This document shows, piece after piece, positions 54,394 through 63,969 of a stretch of 64,000 nucleotides of DNA; positions within the stretch are counted from its first letter, which is position 1; every line of letters begins with the position of its first letter. Origin of the DNA: Streptomyces xanthophaeus (GTDB lineage: Bacteria > Actinomycetota > Actinomycetes > Streptomycetales > Streptomycetaceae); contig NZ_CP076543.1 of NCBI RefSeq assembly GCF_030440515.1, positions 6,582,501 to 6,646,500 of the forward strand, written 5' to 3'. The position numbers were made by a program, and so were the translations under genes. The notes beneath the pieces are model-generated. The model did not search any database, was not told where the DNA came from, and saw only the letters and a list, made by a program, of their open reading frames with translations.

Positions 54394-57155
54394 GCCGCCA
54401 CCGCCGCCCGCGAACGGACCTGCAGCTTGGCCAGGATGTGCGACACGTGCGTCTGCACCGTCCTCGGCGAGAGGAACAGCACGCTCGCGATCTCCGGATT
54501 CGACCGGCCCTGCGCCACCAGCAGCGCCACCTTCAGCTCGGCCGGGGTCAGCGCCTCCCAGCCGCTGGCCGGTCTGCGCCGAGCCGACCGGCTGCCCCGG
54601 CGCACCCCCAGGCTCCGCAGCCGGGCATCGGCCCGGGCGATGTCCCACCGGGCACCCGGACCCTCGTACACCGCCACCGCACGCGTCAGCACCGACCGCG
54701 CCCCCGCCAGATCCCCGTGCCAGGCCCGCGCCACCGCGAGGTCCTCCAGGGTCTGGCCCAGCACCAGCGGCCATCCGCCGCGCTCACCGCGCGCCACCGC
54801 CTGCTCCAGCAGCTCCGGATCCTGCGCGAACAGCCCCCGGCAGCGCAGCAGGGCCAGCGCCGGCCCCGGATAGTCGGCCAGTGCCCGCGCCGAGCGCGCG
54901 CAGCACTCCACCGCCGCCCGGGCCGTGGCACTCTCCCCGCACTCCAGCGCCAGCCGGACGATCTCCGACAGCACCCAGGGGCGCTCGTACACCGTCTCCT
55001 CCTCCGCACCCTCCGCCAGCGCGGGCAGCAGCGCGCCCAGTGCGTCGGACGGCCGGCCGTCCCGTTCCGCCAGCAGCGCCCGCGCGAGCAGTACGTGGGA
55101 GGCGTAGCGGCGGGCCGTGGGCGTGGCGAAGGCGTCCGCCGGCAGGTCCGCGAGCTCGGCCCGCGCCGCCTCCCGCTCGTCCCGGTGGCCCAGCACCAGC
55201 GCCCGCAGCCCGTGCACCACCACAGGCAGCCAGCCGTCCGAGACGGGCAGCCGGTCCGCCCGCGTCAGGCCGGCCAGGGCCCCGTCCCAGTCGCCGAGCC
55301 GGTAGTGGAACTCGGCGAGCCGGGCCTCCGTCACCACCAGCCGCCCGGTCGAACGGGTCGCCGCGGCCAGCTCCCGCGCCTCTTCCAGCGCGGCTGCCAC
55401 GACCACCGGCTCGTCGAAGCGCATGTGCCCCTCCGCCTGGTTCGCCAGCAGCAGCAACCGCATGTCGTCGGCCTCCGGGCTCCGCCGCGCCCATCCGATC
55501 CCCTCCGCGACGTGCCGCAGCGAGTCCCGGCCGCGCCCCAGGTGGAACAGGGCGTACGACGCCGCGTGGTGGGCCTCCGCCCCGCACAGCGGATCGCGCA
55601 GCCGCCGCGCGGCCGCCACCACCGGCCCCGCCAGCGCGTGGGCCTCGGCAGCCCGGTGCAGATCGGCCAGGGCCAGTACCCGGCAGGCCTCCAGGCGCAG
55701 CCGCAGGGCGACGGACGGGAACTCCTCCGCCAGCGCCCGCTCGGTCACCGCCAGGGAGCGGGCCATGTCGCCCTGGATCATCAGGGCGGAGACCAGCTTG
55801 AAGTCGACCGCGGCCCGTCGGCCGGGGTCGGTGGACCGGGCCCGCAGGGCGGCCAGCAGCTCCACCGACTCGGGGCGGCGCAGCAGCAGCGCGGCGTCCG
55901 CCAGCCGCTCCTCCAGCGCGTCCCGGGTCTCCCGGTCCCACGGGCCGCCCTGCGCGATGGCCCGCTCCAGCAGCTCGGCCGCCGCACCCGGGGCACCCGC
56001 GATCAGCGCCGGGGCCGAGTCCGCCAGCCAGCGCACCGCCCAGGGCGTCAGCAGGCCGCCGCCGAGCAGCTGTTCGGCGGTCCGGGCCGCGGGCAGTCCC
56101 GCCTCGGCGAAGGCCCGGGCGGCGTCCTGGTGCAGGGCCGTGCGCAGGGCCTCGGGGGTCTCGGCGTACAGCGCCGACCGCAGCGCCGGGTGGCGGAAGC
56201 ACAGCCGGCCGCCGCCGGCGTCCGCCAGCAGTCCGGCCGCCAGGGGCTCTGCCAGTTCCGTGAGCAACTCCCGGGCGGGCCTGCCCCGTACGAGGGCCAG
56301 CTCGCGGACGGTGAAGGCCGCACCGAGCAGCGCCGCGTGCCGCAGGGCGGTGCGCGCGGGCCCCGACAGCCAGGCCAGTTCCCGCGTCACGGAGGCGGGC
56401 GGCGGCGGCAACTCTCCCTCCGGGAGCAGCAGTTCCGCTCTTCCGCCCTCGACCCGCAGGACCCCGGACCACTGCGCGAGCAGTTCCCGCAGCAGGCGCG
56501 GGTTGCCGCCCGACTGCCGCGCCGCCTCCCGCAGCCGGGGGCCCGGCTCCGCGCCCAGCAGGTCCCGGACCAGCTCGTCCGTCTCCGCCGTGGACAGCGG
56601 CTCCAGCCGGAGCGTGCGCCCGCCCGGCGTCGCGCACAGCGGCTCCAGCTCGGGCCGGCCCGGCAGCGGCCGTCGGGTCACCACCAGCAGCAGCGGCAGC
56701 CGGCCCGCCACCGCCCAGCCCGCCAGGCGCTGCCACAGCAGCAGGCTGGCCGGGTCCGCCCAGTGCGCGTCGTCCAGCACCAGCAGCAGCGGCCGCCGCG
56801 CGCACCACTCCTCGACCCGGGCCGTCAGCAGGTCCATCGCGGCCAGCAGCGCACCGCCCGGCCGCGCCGCCCCCTCGGCCTCCCGCAGCAGTGCGACGGC
56901 GGCCGCCCGGTCCGGGCCCCCGGGGTGCAGGCAGTCCAGCGCGGCGCGCAGCGGCAGCTCCGCCCCGAGGGCGTCGGCCGCCGCGTACCGCACCCGGCAG
57001 CCGAGCGCCGCCGCCGCGCTCAGGGCGCCGCGCACGAATCCGGTGCGGCCCGCGCCGGGCTCGCCCTCCACGATCAGCAGGCCTCCGCGGCCCTCCGCAC
57101 CCCCGCGCACCCATTCCCGTAACTCGTCACGCTGCTGCTCTCGCCCGACCCGCAC
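54336..57155 (-). CDS. Large LuxR-family (LAL) regulator with ATPase domain and TTA codon
   Basis: 939 residues from the GTG at 57155 (GGAGGG nine bases upstream). An alternative ATG at 57200 adds 15. An N-terminal AAA-like ATPase has Walker A EGEPGAGRTGFV, with Arg in place of Lys, and Walker B LLLVLDDAHWAD. A long TPR-like helical middle follows. The C-terminal LuxR HTH is LTPAELKVALLVAQGRSNPEIASVLFLSPRTVQTHV. LAL proteins activate sugar or secondary-metabolism genes. The TTA codon at 57120-57122 makes it bldA-dependent. It follows the LytS-type kinase gene in the same direction. Confidence 0.9.
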   Translation of the reverse strand: MRVGREQQRDELREWVRGGAEGRGGLLIVEGEPGAGRTGFVRGALSAAAALGCRVRYAAADALGAELPLRAALDCLHPGGPDRAAAVALLREAEGAARPGGALLAAMDLLTARVEEWCARRPLLLVLDDAHWADPASLLLWQRLAGWAVAGRLPLLLVVTRRPLPGRPELEPLCATPGGRTLRLEPLSTAETDELVRDLLGAEPGPRLREAARQSGGNPRLLRELLAQWSGVLRVEGGRAELLLPEGELPPPPASVTRELAWLSGPARTALRHAALLGAAFTVRELALVRGRPARELLTELAEPLAAGLLADAGGGRLCFRHPALRSALYAETPEALRTALHQDAARAFAEAGLPAARTAEQLLGGGLLTPWAVRWLADSAPALIAGAPGAAAELLERAIAQGGPWDRETRDALEERLADAALLLRRPESVELLAALRARSTDPGRRAAVDFKLVSALMIQGDMARSLAVTERALAEEFPSVALRLRLEACRVLALADLHRAAEAHALAGPVVAAARRLRDPLCGAEAHHAASYALFHLGRGRDSLRHVAEGIGWARRSPEADDMRLLLLANQAEGHMRFDEPVVVAAALEEARELAAATRSTGRLVVTEARLAEFHYRLGDWDGALAGLTRADRLPVSDGWLPVVVHGLRALVLGHRDEREAARAELADLPADAFATPTARRYASHVLLARALLAERDGRPSDALGALLPALAEGAEEETVYERPWVLSEIVRLALECGESATARAAVECCARSARALADYPGPALALLRCRGLFAQDPELLEQAVARGERGGWPLVLGQTLEDLAVARAWHGDLAGARSVLTRAVAVYEGPGARWDIARADARLRSLGVRRGSRSARRRPASGWEALTPAELKVALLVAQGRSNPEIASVLFLSPRTVQTHVSHILAKLQVRSRAAVAAQAAARPPGAAGTPGAPGP

Positions 57156-57212
57156 GTCGGCGATCCCTCCGGTCACGTCGCGCCGGTCACAGGATGCCAC
57201 GCCGGCGGGCCC

Positions 57213-58454
57213 TCAGAGCCGCGGAGACTGATGTCCTGACGGTGAACTGTGCACGCCCACACGGTACTTGGGAATGCGCAGGGTGACCTTCATGCCGGCC
57301 CCGACCCCCGTCTCCATCACCGGACCGTACGCGTCCCCGTACACCTGACGGATCCGCTCGTCGACATTGGGCAACCCGATCCCGGAGGAACCTCCGTGTT
57401 CCCCGGCCAGGATGCGGCGCAGCAGCGCCGGATCCATCCCGACCCCGTTGTCCTCCACCGTGATCACCGCCTCCGCGCCCGCGTCCCGCGCCGTGATCGT
57501 GATCCGGCACTCCTCGGTGGAGTCCTCCAGCCCGTGCTTCACGGCGTTCTCCACCAGAGGCTGCAGGCACAGGAAGGGCAGCGCCACCGGCAGCACCTCC
57601 GGCGCCACCTGCAGGGTCACCTTCAGCCGGTCGCCGAACCGGGCACCGGCCAGCGCCAGATACTGCTGCACGGAGCGCAACTCGTCGGCCAGCGTGGTGA
57701 AATCACCGTGCCGCCGGAAGGAGTACCGGGTGAAGTCCGCGAACTCCAGCAGCAGCTCCCGGGCCCGCTCCGGATCCGTCCGGACGAACGAGGCGATCGC
57801 GGCCAGGGAGTTGAAGATGAAATGCGGGGAGATCTGCGCCCGCAGCGCCTTGATCTCCGCCTCCATCAGCCGGGTCCGCGACCGGTCCAGCTCGGACAGC
57901 TCCAGCTGCACGGACACCCACCGGGCGACCTCCGTCGCGGCCCGCACCAGCACCGCCGACTCGCGCGAGCCGTACGCCACCAGCGCGCCCAGCACGCCGT
58001 CCTCGCCGGTGAGCGGAGCCACCACCGCCCACTTCAGCGGACAGTCGGCCCGCTGGCACTCGGTCCGCACGCTCTGGCTGCGCCCCGATGCAAGCATCAC
58101 CGCCACCCGGGCCATCGCCCGGCGCTGATGGTGGTCGGCGCCCGGACCGTCCCAGGCCAGCACCGACTCCCGGTCGGTGAGGCACAGCGCCTCCGTGCCC
58201 AGCAGCGACCGCAGCCGCCGGGCCGCCTTGCGGGCGGCGTCCTCCGTCAGCCCGGCGCGCAGCGGGGGAGCGGCCAGCGAAGCCGTGTGCAGGGTGTGGA
58301 AGGTGGCCCGCTCCACCGGGGTCCCCAGGTCCATCCCGGCCGCCCGCTCCCCCCGGAGGGCGTGCCGGCGGCCCGCCACCCAGCCCGCACCCAGCAGCAG
58401 CACCGCACCCGCCACCGCCGGCAACGCCAGGACCGCCGGTGCCACCCCGGTCAC
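57213..58454 (-). CDS. LytS-type sensor histidine kinase
   Basis: 413 residues. One N-terminal membrane segment (VLALPAVAGAVLLLGAGWVAG) and a GAF-like region come first. The His_kinase/LytS core has His211 in AQISPHFIFNSLAAIASFV and the ATPase motifs NAVKHGLED, VEDNGVGMDP and SSGIGLPNVDERIRQVYG. The GTG overlaps the symporter stop (GTGA). Its natural partner is the LytTR regulator encoded at 60803. Close relatives sense pyruvate or acetate-type signals together with a symporter (family knowledge). Confidence 0.92.
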   Translation of the reverse strand: MTGVAPAVLALPAVAGAVLLLGAGWVAGRRHALRGERAAGMDLGTPVERATFHTLHTASLAAPPLRAGLTEDAARKAARRLRSLLGTEALCLTDRESVLAWDGPGADHHQRRAMARVAVMLASGRSQSVRTECQRADCPLKWAVVAPLTGEDGVLGALVAYGSRESAVLVRAATEVARWVSVQLELSELDRSRTRLMEAEIKALRAQISPHFIFNSLAAIASFVRTDPERARELLLEFADFTRYSFRRHGDFTTLADELRSVQQYLALAGARFGDRLKVTLQVAPEVLPVALPFLCLQPLVENAVKHGLEDSTEECRITITARDAGAEAVITVEDNGVGMDPALLRRILAGEHGGSSGIGLPNVDERIRQVYGDAYGPVMETGVGAGMKVTLRIPKYRVGVHSSPSGHQSPRL

Positions 58455-60181
58455 CGCAGACCTCCCGCCCGCTCCCCGGCCACGGCCTCCGGCAGGTGCA
58501 GCCGGGCCAGGGTCGCCGCCGTCCCCGCCGGGATCCGCGACCGGGTGGCCAGCGACACCGCCACCATCGTCAGGAACCCGAGCGGCACCGACCACGCCGC
58601 CGGCCACGCCAGCAGCGTGTGCGTCCAGCCCGGCGGCGCCAGATCGGCCCGGGTCGCCAGCACAGCGCCCAGCGCCGCCCCGCCGCCCGTGACCAGCCCG
58701 GCCACCGCACCCGGCGGGGTCAGCCCCCGCCACCAGATGCCCAGCACCAGCAGCGGACAGAACGAGGACGCCGACACGGCGAAGGCCAGGCCCACCGCGT
58801 CCGCCACCGGCACCTGCGTCGCCGCCACGCTCCCGGCCAGCGGCACCAGGATCGCCACGACCGCCGCCGAGCGGAAGCTGCGCACCCCCCGCGCCGGCAG
58901 CACGTCCTGGTGCAGCACCCCCGCCACCGCCATGGTCAGCCCCGACGCCGTCGACAGGAACGCCGCGAAGGCACCCCCGGCCAGCAGCGCGCCCAGCAGA
59001 TCGCCGAGCACCCCGCCGACCATCCGCCCGGGCAGCACCAGCACCGCCGCGTCCGCGTCGCCGGTCAGGGCGAGCTCGGGGGTGTAGATCCGGCCCAGGG
59101 CCCCGTACACCGGCGGCAGCAGGTAGAAGACGCCGACCAGCGCGAGCACGACCAGCGTGGTGCGCCGCGCGGTCCGCCCGTCGGGGCTGGTGTAGAACCG
59201 CACCGCGACGTGCGGCAGGCCCATCGTGCCGAGGAAGGTCGCGAGGATCAGCCCGTACGTGGCGTACAGCCGGTACTCGCGCAGCCCGCCGGAGGTCGCC
59301 GCCGTCCAGGTGGACACACCGGGCCGAGCCTCGGCCCGGGTGTCCGGGACCGGCGTGTCCGCGGCGAACTCCAGCCGCGCGTGGGCCCGTACGGCATGCT
59401 CACCGGCGGCCAGGGTCAGCGGCACCGACACGTAACCGCGCCCGTCCACCTGCCCGGTCACCGTCACCGTCAGCGGACGCGCCACCGACAGCCGCACGTC
59501 CTCCGCGACCGTCACCGAGGTGTGCTCCCGGAAGACGGCCGGCGCGTCGAAGGTCGCCCGCGGCGCGCCGTCCCCGGCCCAGGCCGCGATCAGGAAGAAG
59601 GCCGGCACCAGCAGGGCCGTGAGCTTCAGCCAGTACTGGAAGGCCTGCACGAAGGTGACCGAACGCATCCCGCCGCACGCCACCGCCACCGTCACCACGA
59701 ACGCCACGACCAGCCCGCCGACCCAGTGCGGGGCCCCGGTCAGGATCTCCAGCGTCAGCCCGGCCCCCTGCAACTGCGGCAGCAGGTACAGCCAGCCGAC
59801 CCCGACCACGAACAGCACCGCGATCCGGCGCACCACCAGCGACTCCAGCCGCGCCTCCGCGAAGTCCGGCAGCGTGTACGCGCCCGAGCGGCGCAGCGGG
59901 GCCGCCACGAGCACGAGCAGCACCACGTACCCGGCGGTGTAGCCCACCGGGTACCAGAGCATCTCGGGCCCCTGGAGCAGTACCAGCCCGGCGACCCCGA
60001 GGAAGGACGCGGCGGACAGGTACTCGCCGCTGATGGCCGCCGCGTTCAGGCGGGGCCCCACCGTGCGCGAGGCGACGTAGAAGTCGGACGTGGTCCGCGA
60101 CATCCGCAGGCCCAGCGCACCGACCAGGACCGTGACCAGGACGACGACGGCGACCGCGGTCAGCGCGTACGTCTGGTTCAC
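58451..60181 (-). CDS. Sodium:solute symporter (cation/acetate-type, SSS family)
   Basis: 576 residues with about 13 membrane segments. The SSS core is visible in FYVASRTVGPRLNAAAISGEYLSAASFLGVAGLVLLQG and GAGLTLEILTG. A hydrophilic ~85-residue beta-rich insertion (about 215-300, with PLTVTVTGQVDGRGYVSVPLTLAAGEH) breaks the transporter. It resembles actP-like permeases, so acetate or pyruvate uptake is most likely. Coupled to lytS by a GTGA overlap. Confidence 0.9.
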   Translation of the reverse strand: MNQTYALTAVAVVVLVTVLVGALGLRMSRTTSDFYVASRTVGPRLNAAAISGEYLSAASFLGVAGLVLLQGPEMLWYPVGYTAGYVVLLVLVAAPLRRSGAYTLPDFAEARLESLVVRRIAVLFVVGVGWLYLLPQLQGAGLTLEILTGAPHWVGGLVVAFVVTVAVACGGMRSVTFVQAFQYWLKLTALLVPAFFLIAAWAGDGAPRATFDAPAVFREHTSVTVAEDVRLSVARPLTVTVTGQVDGRGYVSVPLTLAAGEHAVRAHARLEFAADTPVPDTRAEARPGVSTWTAATSGGLREYRLYATYGLILATFLGTMGLPHVAVRFYTSPDGRTARRTTLVVLALVGVFYLLPPVYGALGRIYTPELALTGDADAAVLVLPGRMVGGVLGDLLGALLAGGAFAAFLSTASGLTMAVAGVLHQDVLPARGVRSFRSAAVVAILVPLAGSVAATQVPVADAVGLAFAVSASSFCPLLVLGIWWRGLTPPGAVAGLVTGGGAALGAVLATRADLAPPGWTHTLLAWPAAWSVPLGFLTMVAVSLATRSRIPAGTAATLARLHLPEAVAGERAGGLR

Positions 60182-60295
60182 CGGGCGTCCTTCGGCTGGA
60201 GGGGGGTGTCCGGAGTCTACGCACGCCCCCTGACCGGGCGACAGGCTCGATTCGGACCCACCGGAGCCATCGGATCCGCCCCGCCCGAGACTCCG

Positions 60296-60571
60296 TCAGC
60301 GGGCCGGGTCGCGGTGCTCCGCGCAGTCGCGCAGGGCGATCTCCAGCTCCACGTACGACTCCTCCGCGCGCCGGAACGCCAGCGTCAGGGCGGCCTCCGC
60401 GCGCGGCGGAACCTGCTCGCGGACCCCCTCGCGGGCCTCGTACAGGATGTCGGCCCAGCGGGCGGCGGCGCTGCGCAGCCGGGCCAGCAGGACCTCGGCC
60501 TCGGCGGGCCCGGCGGGCCGGGACCGGGGCAGCCCGCTCAGGGCGTCGACCAGCGCCTGGATCTCGGACAT
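60296..60571 (-). CDS. Conserved small hypothetical protein
   Basis: 91 residues, mostly helical and charged (AEVLLARLRSAAARWADILYEAREGVREQV and LAFRRAEESYVELEIALRDCAEH). I recognise no family. It lies between the LytTR regulator and the symporter on the same strand. The 231 bp upstream are GC-rich with short direct repeats and hold no gene I can see. Confidence 0.65.
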   Translation of the reverse strand: MSEIQALVDALSGLPRSRPAGPAEAEVLLARLRSAAARWADILYEAREGVREQVPPRAEAALTLAFRRAEESYVELEIALRDCAEHRDPAR

Positions 60572-60802
60572 CTCGCTCCTCCCGCGCCGGAAGATCCACG
60601 ATACGAGAGGGGCGACGGCACCGAGGGCCGATCGGGCGGCGGTGCGGCCGACGGCTCCGGCGGATCGCCGTACGCCCCTTGCGGCGCGACGAACGGCGCC
60701 AACGAGCGCCGGACGGTCGGGGGCGAGCGGCCCGGCGGCGGCCGGGGAACGGCCGGGCGAGGGCTGGGCGGCGGCCGGGCGACGGCCTGGGCGCGGCCGG
60801 TT

Positions 60803-61642
60803 TCAGCCGGTCGCGTGCCGCATCAGCAGATCCCGCAGCTCCCGTGCGTGCCTGCGGCTCACCTGGAGCTCCGCCGCCCCCACCCGGACACTGGTGGTCC
60901 CGGCCTCCAGCCGGAGCTCGTCGATCCGCGCAAGCGCCACCAGATGACGGCGGTGGATCCGTACGAACCCGCGCGCCGCCCAGCGTTCCTCCAGCGTGGA
61001 CACCGGGATCCGGACCAGGTGGCTGCCCTCGTCGGTGTGCAGGCGGGCGTAGTCGCCCTGCGCCTCGACGTAGGAGATGTCCGCGATCGCCACGAAGCGG
61101 GTGACCCCGCCCAGTTCGACGGCGATCTGGTCCGGCGCGCGATCGGCGACGGTGACCTCGGCGACCGGGCGGCGCGGCGCCGGCACGGCCGGGACGCCCG
61201 CCACCGGGGCGTCGGCGGCCGCCACCGCGGCCGCGGGGCCCTCTTCGGACCGGCCCAGCTGCTCGCAGGCCCGCCGGACGGCCTCGGCCAGCCGCTCCGG
61301 GCGCACGGGCTTGAGCACGTAGTCCACGGCCTTCAGGTCGAAGGCCTGTACGGCGAAACCCTCGTGGGCCGTGACGAACACGATCAGCGGTGGCCGCGCG
61401 AACCCGGCCAGCAGCCGCGCGATGTCCAGCCCGGTCAGCCCGGCCATGTGGATGTCCAGGAACACCACGTCGATGCCGTCGGCCCCGTCCGGGCCGGACT
61501 CCAGAGCCCGGGTGACCCGGCGCAGGGCCTCGGTGGCGTCCGAGGCACCCTCCGCACTGCGCACCCGGGGGTCGGAGCGCAGCAGGTAGAGGAGTTCCTC
61601 CAGGAGCGGCTTCTCGTCGTCGACGGCCAGTACGCGCAGCAT
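60803..61642 (-). CDS. LytTR-family response regulator
   Basis: 279 residues from the ATG at 61642. The receiver has VDDEKPLLEELLYLLRSDPRV and phosphoacceptor Asp63 in VVFLDIHMAGLTGLD. An Ala-rich linker leads to a LytTR DNA-binding domain (FVAIADISYVEAQGDYARLHTDEGSHLVRIPVSTLEERWAARGFVRIHRRHLVALARI). It pairs with the LytS-type kinase at 57213. A leaderless start is likely. An 11-bp inverted repeat covers the -10 and reaches the ATG, suggesting auto-control. Confidence 0.92.
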   Translation of the reverse strand: MLRVLAVDDEKPLLEELLYLLRSDPRVRSAEGASDATEALRRVTRALESGPDGADGIDVVFLDIHMAGLTGLDIARLLAGFARPPLIVFVTAHEGFAVQAFDLKAVDYVLKPVRPERLAEAVRRACEQLGRSEEGPAAAVAAADAPVAGVPAVPAPRRPVAEVTVADRAPDQIAVELGGVTRFVAIADISYVEAQGDYARLHTDEGSHLVRIPVSTLEERWAARGFVRIHRRHLVALARIDELRLEAGTTSVRVGAAELQVSRRHARELRDLLMRHATG

Positions 61643-61671
61643 GCGGCCGAGTCTAGGGAGGACTCGGCCGC
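61643..61671 (-). promoter_or_regulatory. Operator-like inverted repeat over the LytTR gene promoter
   Basis: GCGGCCGAGTC (61643-61653) and GACTCGGCCGC (61661-61671) are perfect inverted copies around a 7-base spacer. Read on the minus strand, TAGACT (61655-61650) ends seven bases before the ATG. The -10 therefore lies within the repeat and no Shine-Dalgarno site can fit. Confidence 0.5.
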
Positions 61672-61695
61672 GGCGGAACGGGGAACGCGGGAAGG

Positions 61696-61736
61696 GCGCG
61701 GCCCCCGCCCAGGGGGGATGAGGGCGAGGGCCGCGC
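61696..61736 (-). terminator. Terminator after the lipoprotein gene
   Basis: GCGCGGCCC (61696-61704) pairs with GGGCCGCGC (61728-61736), and CGCCC (61706-61710) with GGGCG (61722-61726). It follows the minus-strand lipoprotein stop. Confidence 0.65.
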
Positions 61737-61766
61737 GAACGGGGTGGGGGGAGGGAGGGGCAGGTC

Positions 61767-62747
61767 CTACTGGACGGTGATGAGCTTGCCGTCGGGGGAC
61801 ACGGCGTACCAGGTGCCGCCCACGCCCTGGCCGTTGACGTCGCCGGGCTTCTTGTCACCGGTGAAGGTGTAGATGGGCCAGCAGTCGACGCTCTGCTGCT
61901 TCATGCCGTCCGGGCGGTTGAGCACCGAGTAGTTCTTCTCGGCGATCCCCTTGTCCTTGGCCTTCTCCAGCGGCGCGACGACCGGCCACTTGGTCAGGCA
62001 GTCGCCCACGCACTTGGAGGTCATCGGCCACTGGGTGTCCGGCTTGAACCGGTAGACGGTCATGCCCTTGCCATCGACGATGTGGTCGCCCAGCTTGGGG
62101 TCCTTGGCCACCGACAGCTTCCCGTCGGCCTCGGCGGCGCCGCCCGCGGCCGGCGGCGCCCCTTCGGTCGCCGCCCCCTTCGCGGCCTTCTTGCCGTCCG
62201 CCGCGAGCGCGAACCACACCCCGCCGACGCCCTGGCCGTTGACGTCGCCCGCCTTGGCGTCCTTGCTGTAGCGGTACGCGGGCCAGCCGGCGACCGTCAG
62301 CTGCTTGCTGCCGTCGGTGCGCACCACCTCGCCCAGCAGTGCCGGGTCCATGCCGGCGGCGGCGGTGGCATCGCCCGCGGCGACCACCGGCCAGGTCTTC
62401 TCGCAGTCGCCGTCGCAGTTCGACTTCGGCGGCTTGGCCGTGTCCTTGTCGAAGCGGTAGAGGGTCATCCCGGCGCTGTCGGTGAGGACCGAGCCGAGCT
62501 GGTCGTTGGGGGCGACCGCCAGCTGCCCGGCCGGCTTGGCGCCCGAGGCGCCCGCGGCGCCCGCAGCGCCGTCGGAGCCGTAGGCGCCGTCGGCGGCGGC
62601 CGGGGCCTTCCCGTTGTCCTGGGCGGCGGCGGCCCCGACCGGCTTGGTCGTGTCCGCGGCCTTGTCGTCCGTGGGGCCGCAGGCCGTCGCCGCGAGGACG
62701 ACGACGATCGCGGCCGCGGCCAGGGTGGTTCCGCGCTTGATGCCCAT
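61767..62747 (-). CDS. Secreted lipoprotein with two repeat domains
   Basis: 326 residues from the ATG at 62747 (GGAGAGA upstream). A signal peptide and lipobox LAATAC fix Cys at about residue 23. A Pro/Ala/Gly linker follows. Two homologous units each have a cysteine pair (SNCDGDCEKTWPVV, SKCVGDCLTKWPVV) and end in DVNGQGVGG(V/T)W. This is the 'secreted repeat of unknown function' architecture. It is exported and probably cell-surface bound. Function is unknown; redox or metal binding via CxxDC-like cysteines is possible. Confidence 0.88.
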   Translation of the reverse strand: MGIKRGTTLAAAAIVVVLAATACGPTDDKAADTTKPVGAAAAQDNGKAPAAADGAYGSDGAAGAAGASGAKPAGQLAVAPNDQLGSVLTDSAGMTLYRFDKDTAKPPKSNCDGDCEKTWPVVAAGDATAAAGMDPALLGEVVRTDGSKQLTVAGWPAYRYSKDAKAGDVNGQGVGGVWFALAADGKKAAKGAATEGAPPAAGGAAEADGKLSVAKDPKLGDHIVDGKGMTVYRFKPDTQWPMTSKCVGDCLTKWPVVAPLEKAKDKGIAEKNYSVLNRPDGMKQQSVDCWPIYTFTGDKKPGDVNGQGVGGTWYAVSPDGKLITVQ

Positions 62748-62865
62748 CTTGATCTCTCCCACTTGTGGTGTCCTTCGTGTCCGCCACCGTGATGGCGTCA
62801 ACTCTGCCCAGGACACGCCGCGGTGGGGGAGATCTGTTCACCTCGGCCGGTGTGGGCTGTTTCAC

Positions 62866-63969
62866 TCACCCCGTGCCGAACCCGGCGCGCCGCAGAGCCG
62901 TGGCCACAGCGAGGCCGAGCACCTGGTGTCCGCTGTCGTTGGGGTGCAGCCCGTCCGCCAGGTGTTCGGGACCGAGCAGGTCACGGCCCGGGAGCACGGC
63001 GAGCCGGTCGTCCCCCGCGGCGATCCGGTCCCGGGCGGCGCGCTCCATCGCGTCACGCAGGGCGCCGAGGGTGGCGCCGAGCTTGTTCGGGGTGCGCTCG
63101 GCGTCGGGCCGCAGGACGGGGGAGACCAGCAGGATCGGGGTCCGCGGGTGCCCCTGGCGGACCAGTTCGAGGAACGCCCGCGTGGTCTCGTACAGCAGGG
63201 GAGCCGAAAAGGGCACCCGGGACCAGCAGTTGGTGCCGAAGGCGAGCGTCAGGACGTCGGCGGGCAGGCCCGCGAGCTGCTCGGCGGTGGTCAGCTCACC
63301 GCGCGCGGCGCCCGCGTAGCCGAGGTTGACGGTGTCCCAGCCGAGCGCCCGGCCGGTGACGGCGGGCCAGCCGTGCGCGGGGCGGGTGGACCACCAGCCC
63401 TCGGTGATGGAGTCGCCGTGCACCACCCAGCGCGGGGCGGGCGGTGCCGGGCTGAGCGGCCCGCCGATCCCGCGCAGGCCGAGGATCAGCGGGGACTGGG
63501 TCTCGGGCGGGTGGATGGTGAAGGGGCCGGTGCCGCCGCCCAGGCCGATCCGTACGACGGCCTCCGCGGCCGGGTCGGTGAACACCTCGTTCACCACCCC
63601 GTGCCGGTCCCACAGCGCGAAGCCGTGCGCGAGGTCGCGCAGCGCGTCGGTGGGGCCGGGCACGGTCGCCCGGTAGCGGACCTCCACCGCCCGCGCGGTC
63701 TCGGTGGTGAACTCCAGCCGGACGCCGATGGGCAGGGTGGAGCGCTCGCCGGTGTCCCAGGGCAGCCGCATGGTGTCGGCCGGATCGGCGCGGACGGGCC
63801 GCCCCCGGTCCAGCCAGGCGACCCCGCGCAGGAAGGGCAGCGCGTCCTGCCAGGGCTCCGGCTCGTCGGGGTGGCGCTGCAGCCCGGACGGCCACGCCGG
63901 GGCCGACGGCCCGATCGGCAGGCCTGGTCCTGCCGGCCCGGCCGGTCCACCTGGTCCCGCTGGTATCAC
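62866..63969 (-). CDS. SGNH/GDSL-family hydrolase
   Basis: 367 residues. The catalytic Ser is in VVHGDSITEGWWS, block III in TLAFGTNCWSRVP and the Asp-His pair in DGLHPNDSGHQVLG. An N-terminal collagen-like Gly/Pro run (PAGPGGPAGPAGPG) is followed by a ~150-residue beta domain typical of carbohydrate esterases of this group. There is no signal peptide, so it is cytoplasmic unless the start is further upstream. GTG start with GGAGG seven bases before it. Substrate is unknown (acyl-sugar or lipid ester). Confidence 0.88.
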   Translation of the reverse strand: MIPAGPGGPAGPAGPGLPIGPSAPAWPSGLQRHPDEPEPWQDALPFLRGVAWLDRGRPVRADPADTMRLPWDTGERSTLPIGVRLEFTTETARAVEVRYRATVPGPTDALRDLAHGFALWDRHGVVNEVFTDPAAEAVVRIGLGGGTGPFTIHPPETQSPLILGLRGIGGPLSPAPPAPRWVVHGDSITEGWWSTRPAHGWPAVTGRALGWDTVNLGYAGAARGELTTAEQLAGLPADVLTLAFGTNCWSRVPFSAPLLYETTRAFLELVRQGHPRTPILLVSPVLRPDAERTPNKLGATLGALRDAMERAARDRIAAGDDRLAVLPGRDLLGPEHLADGLHPNDSGHQVLGLAVATALRRAGFGTG

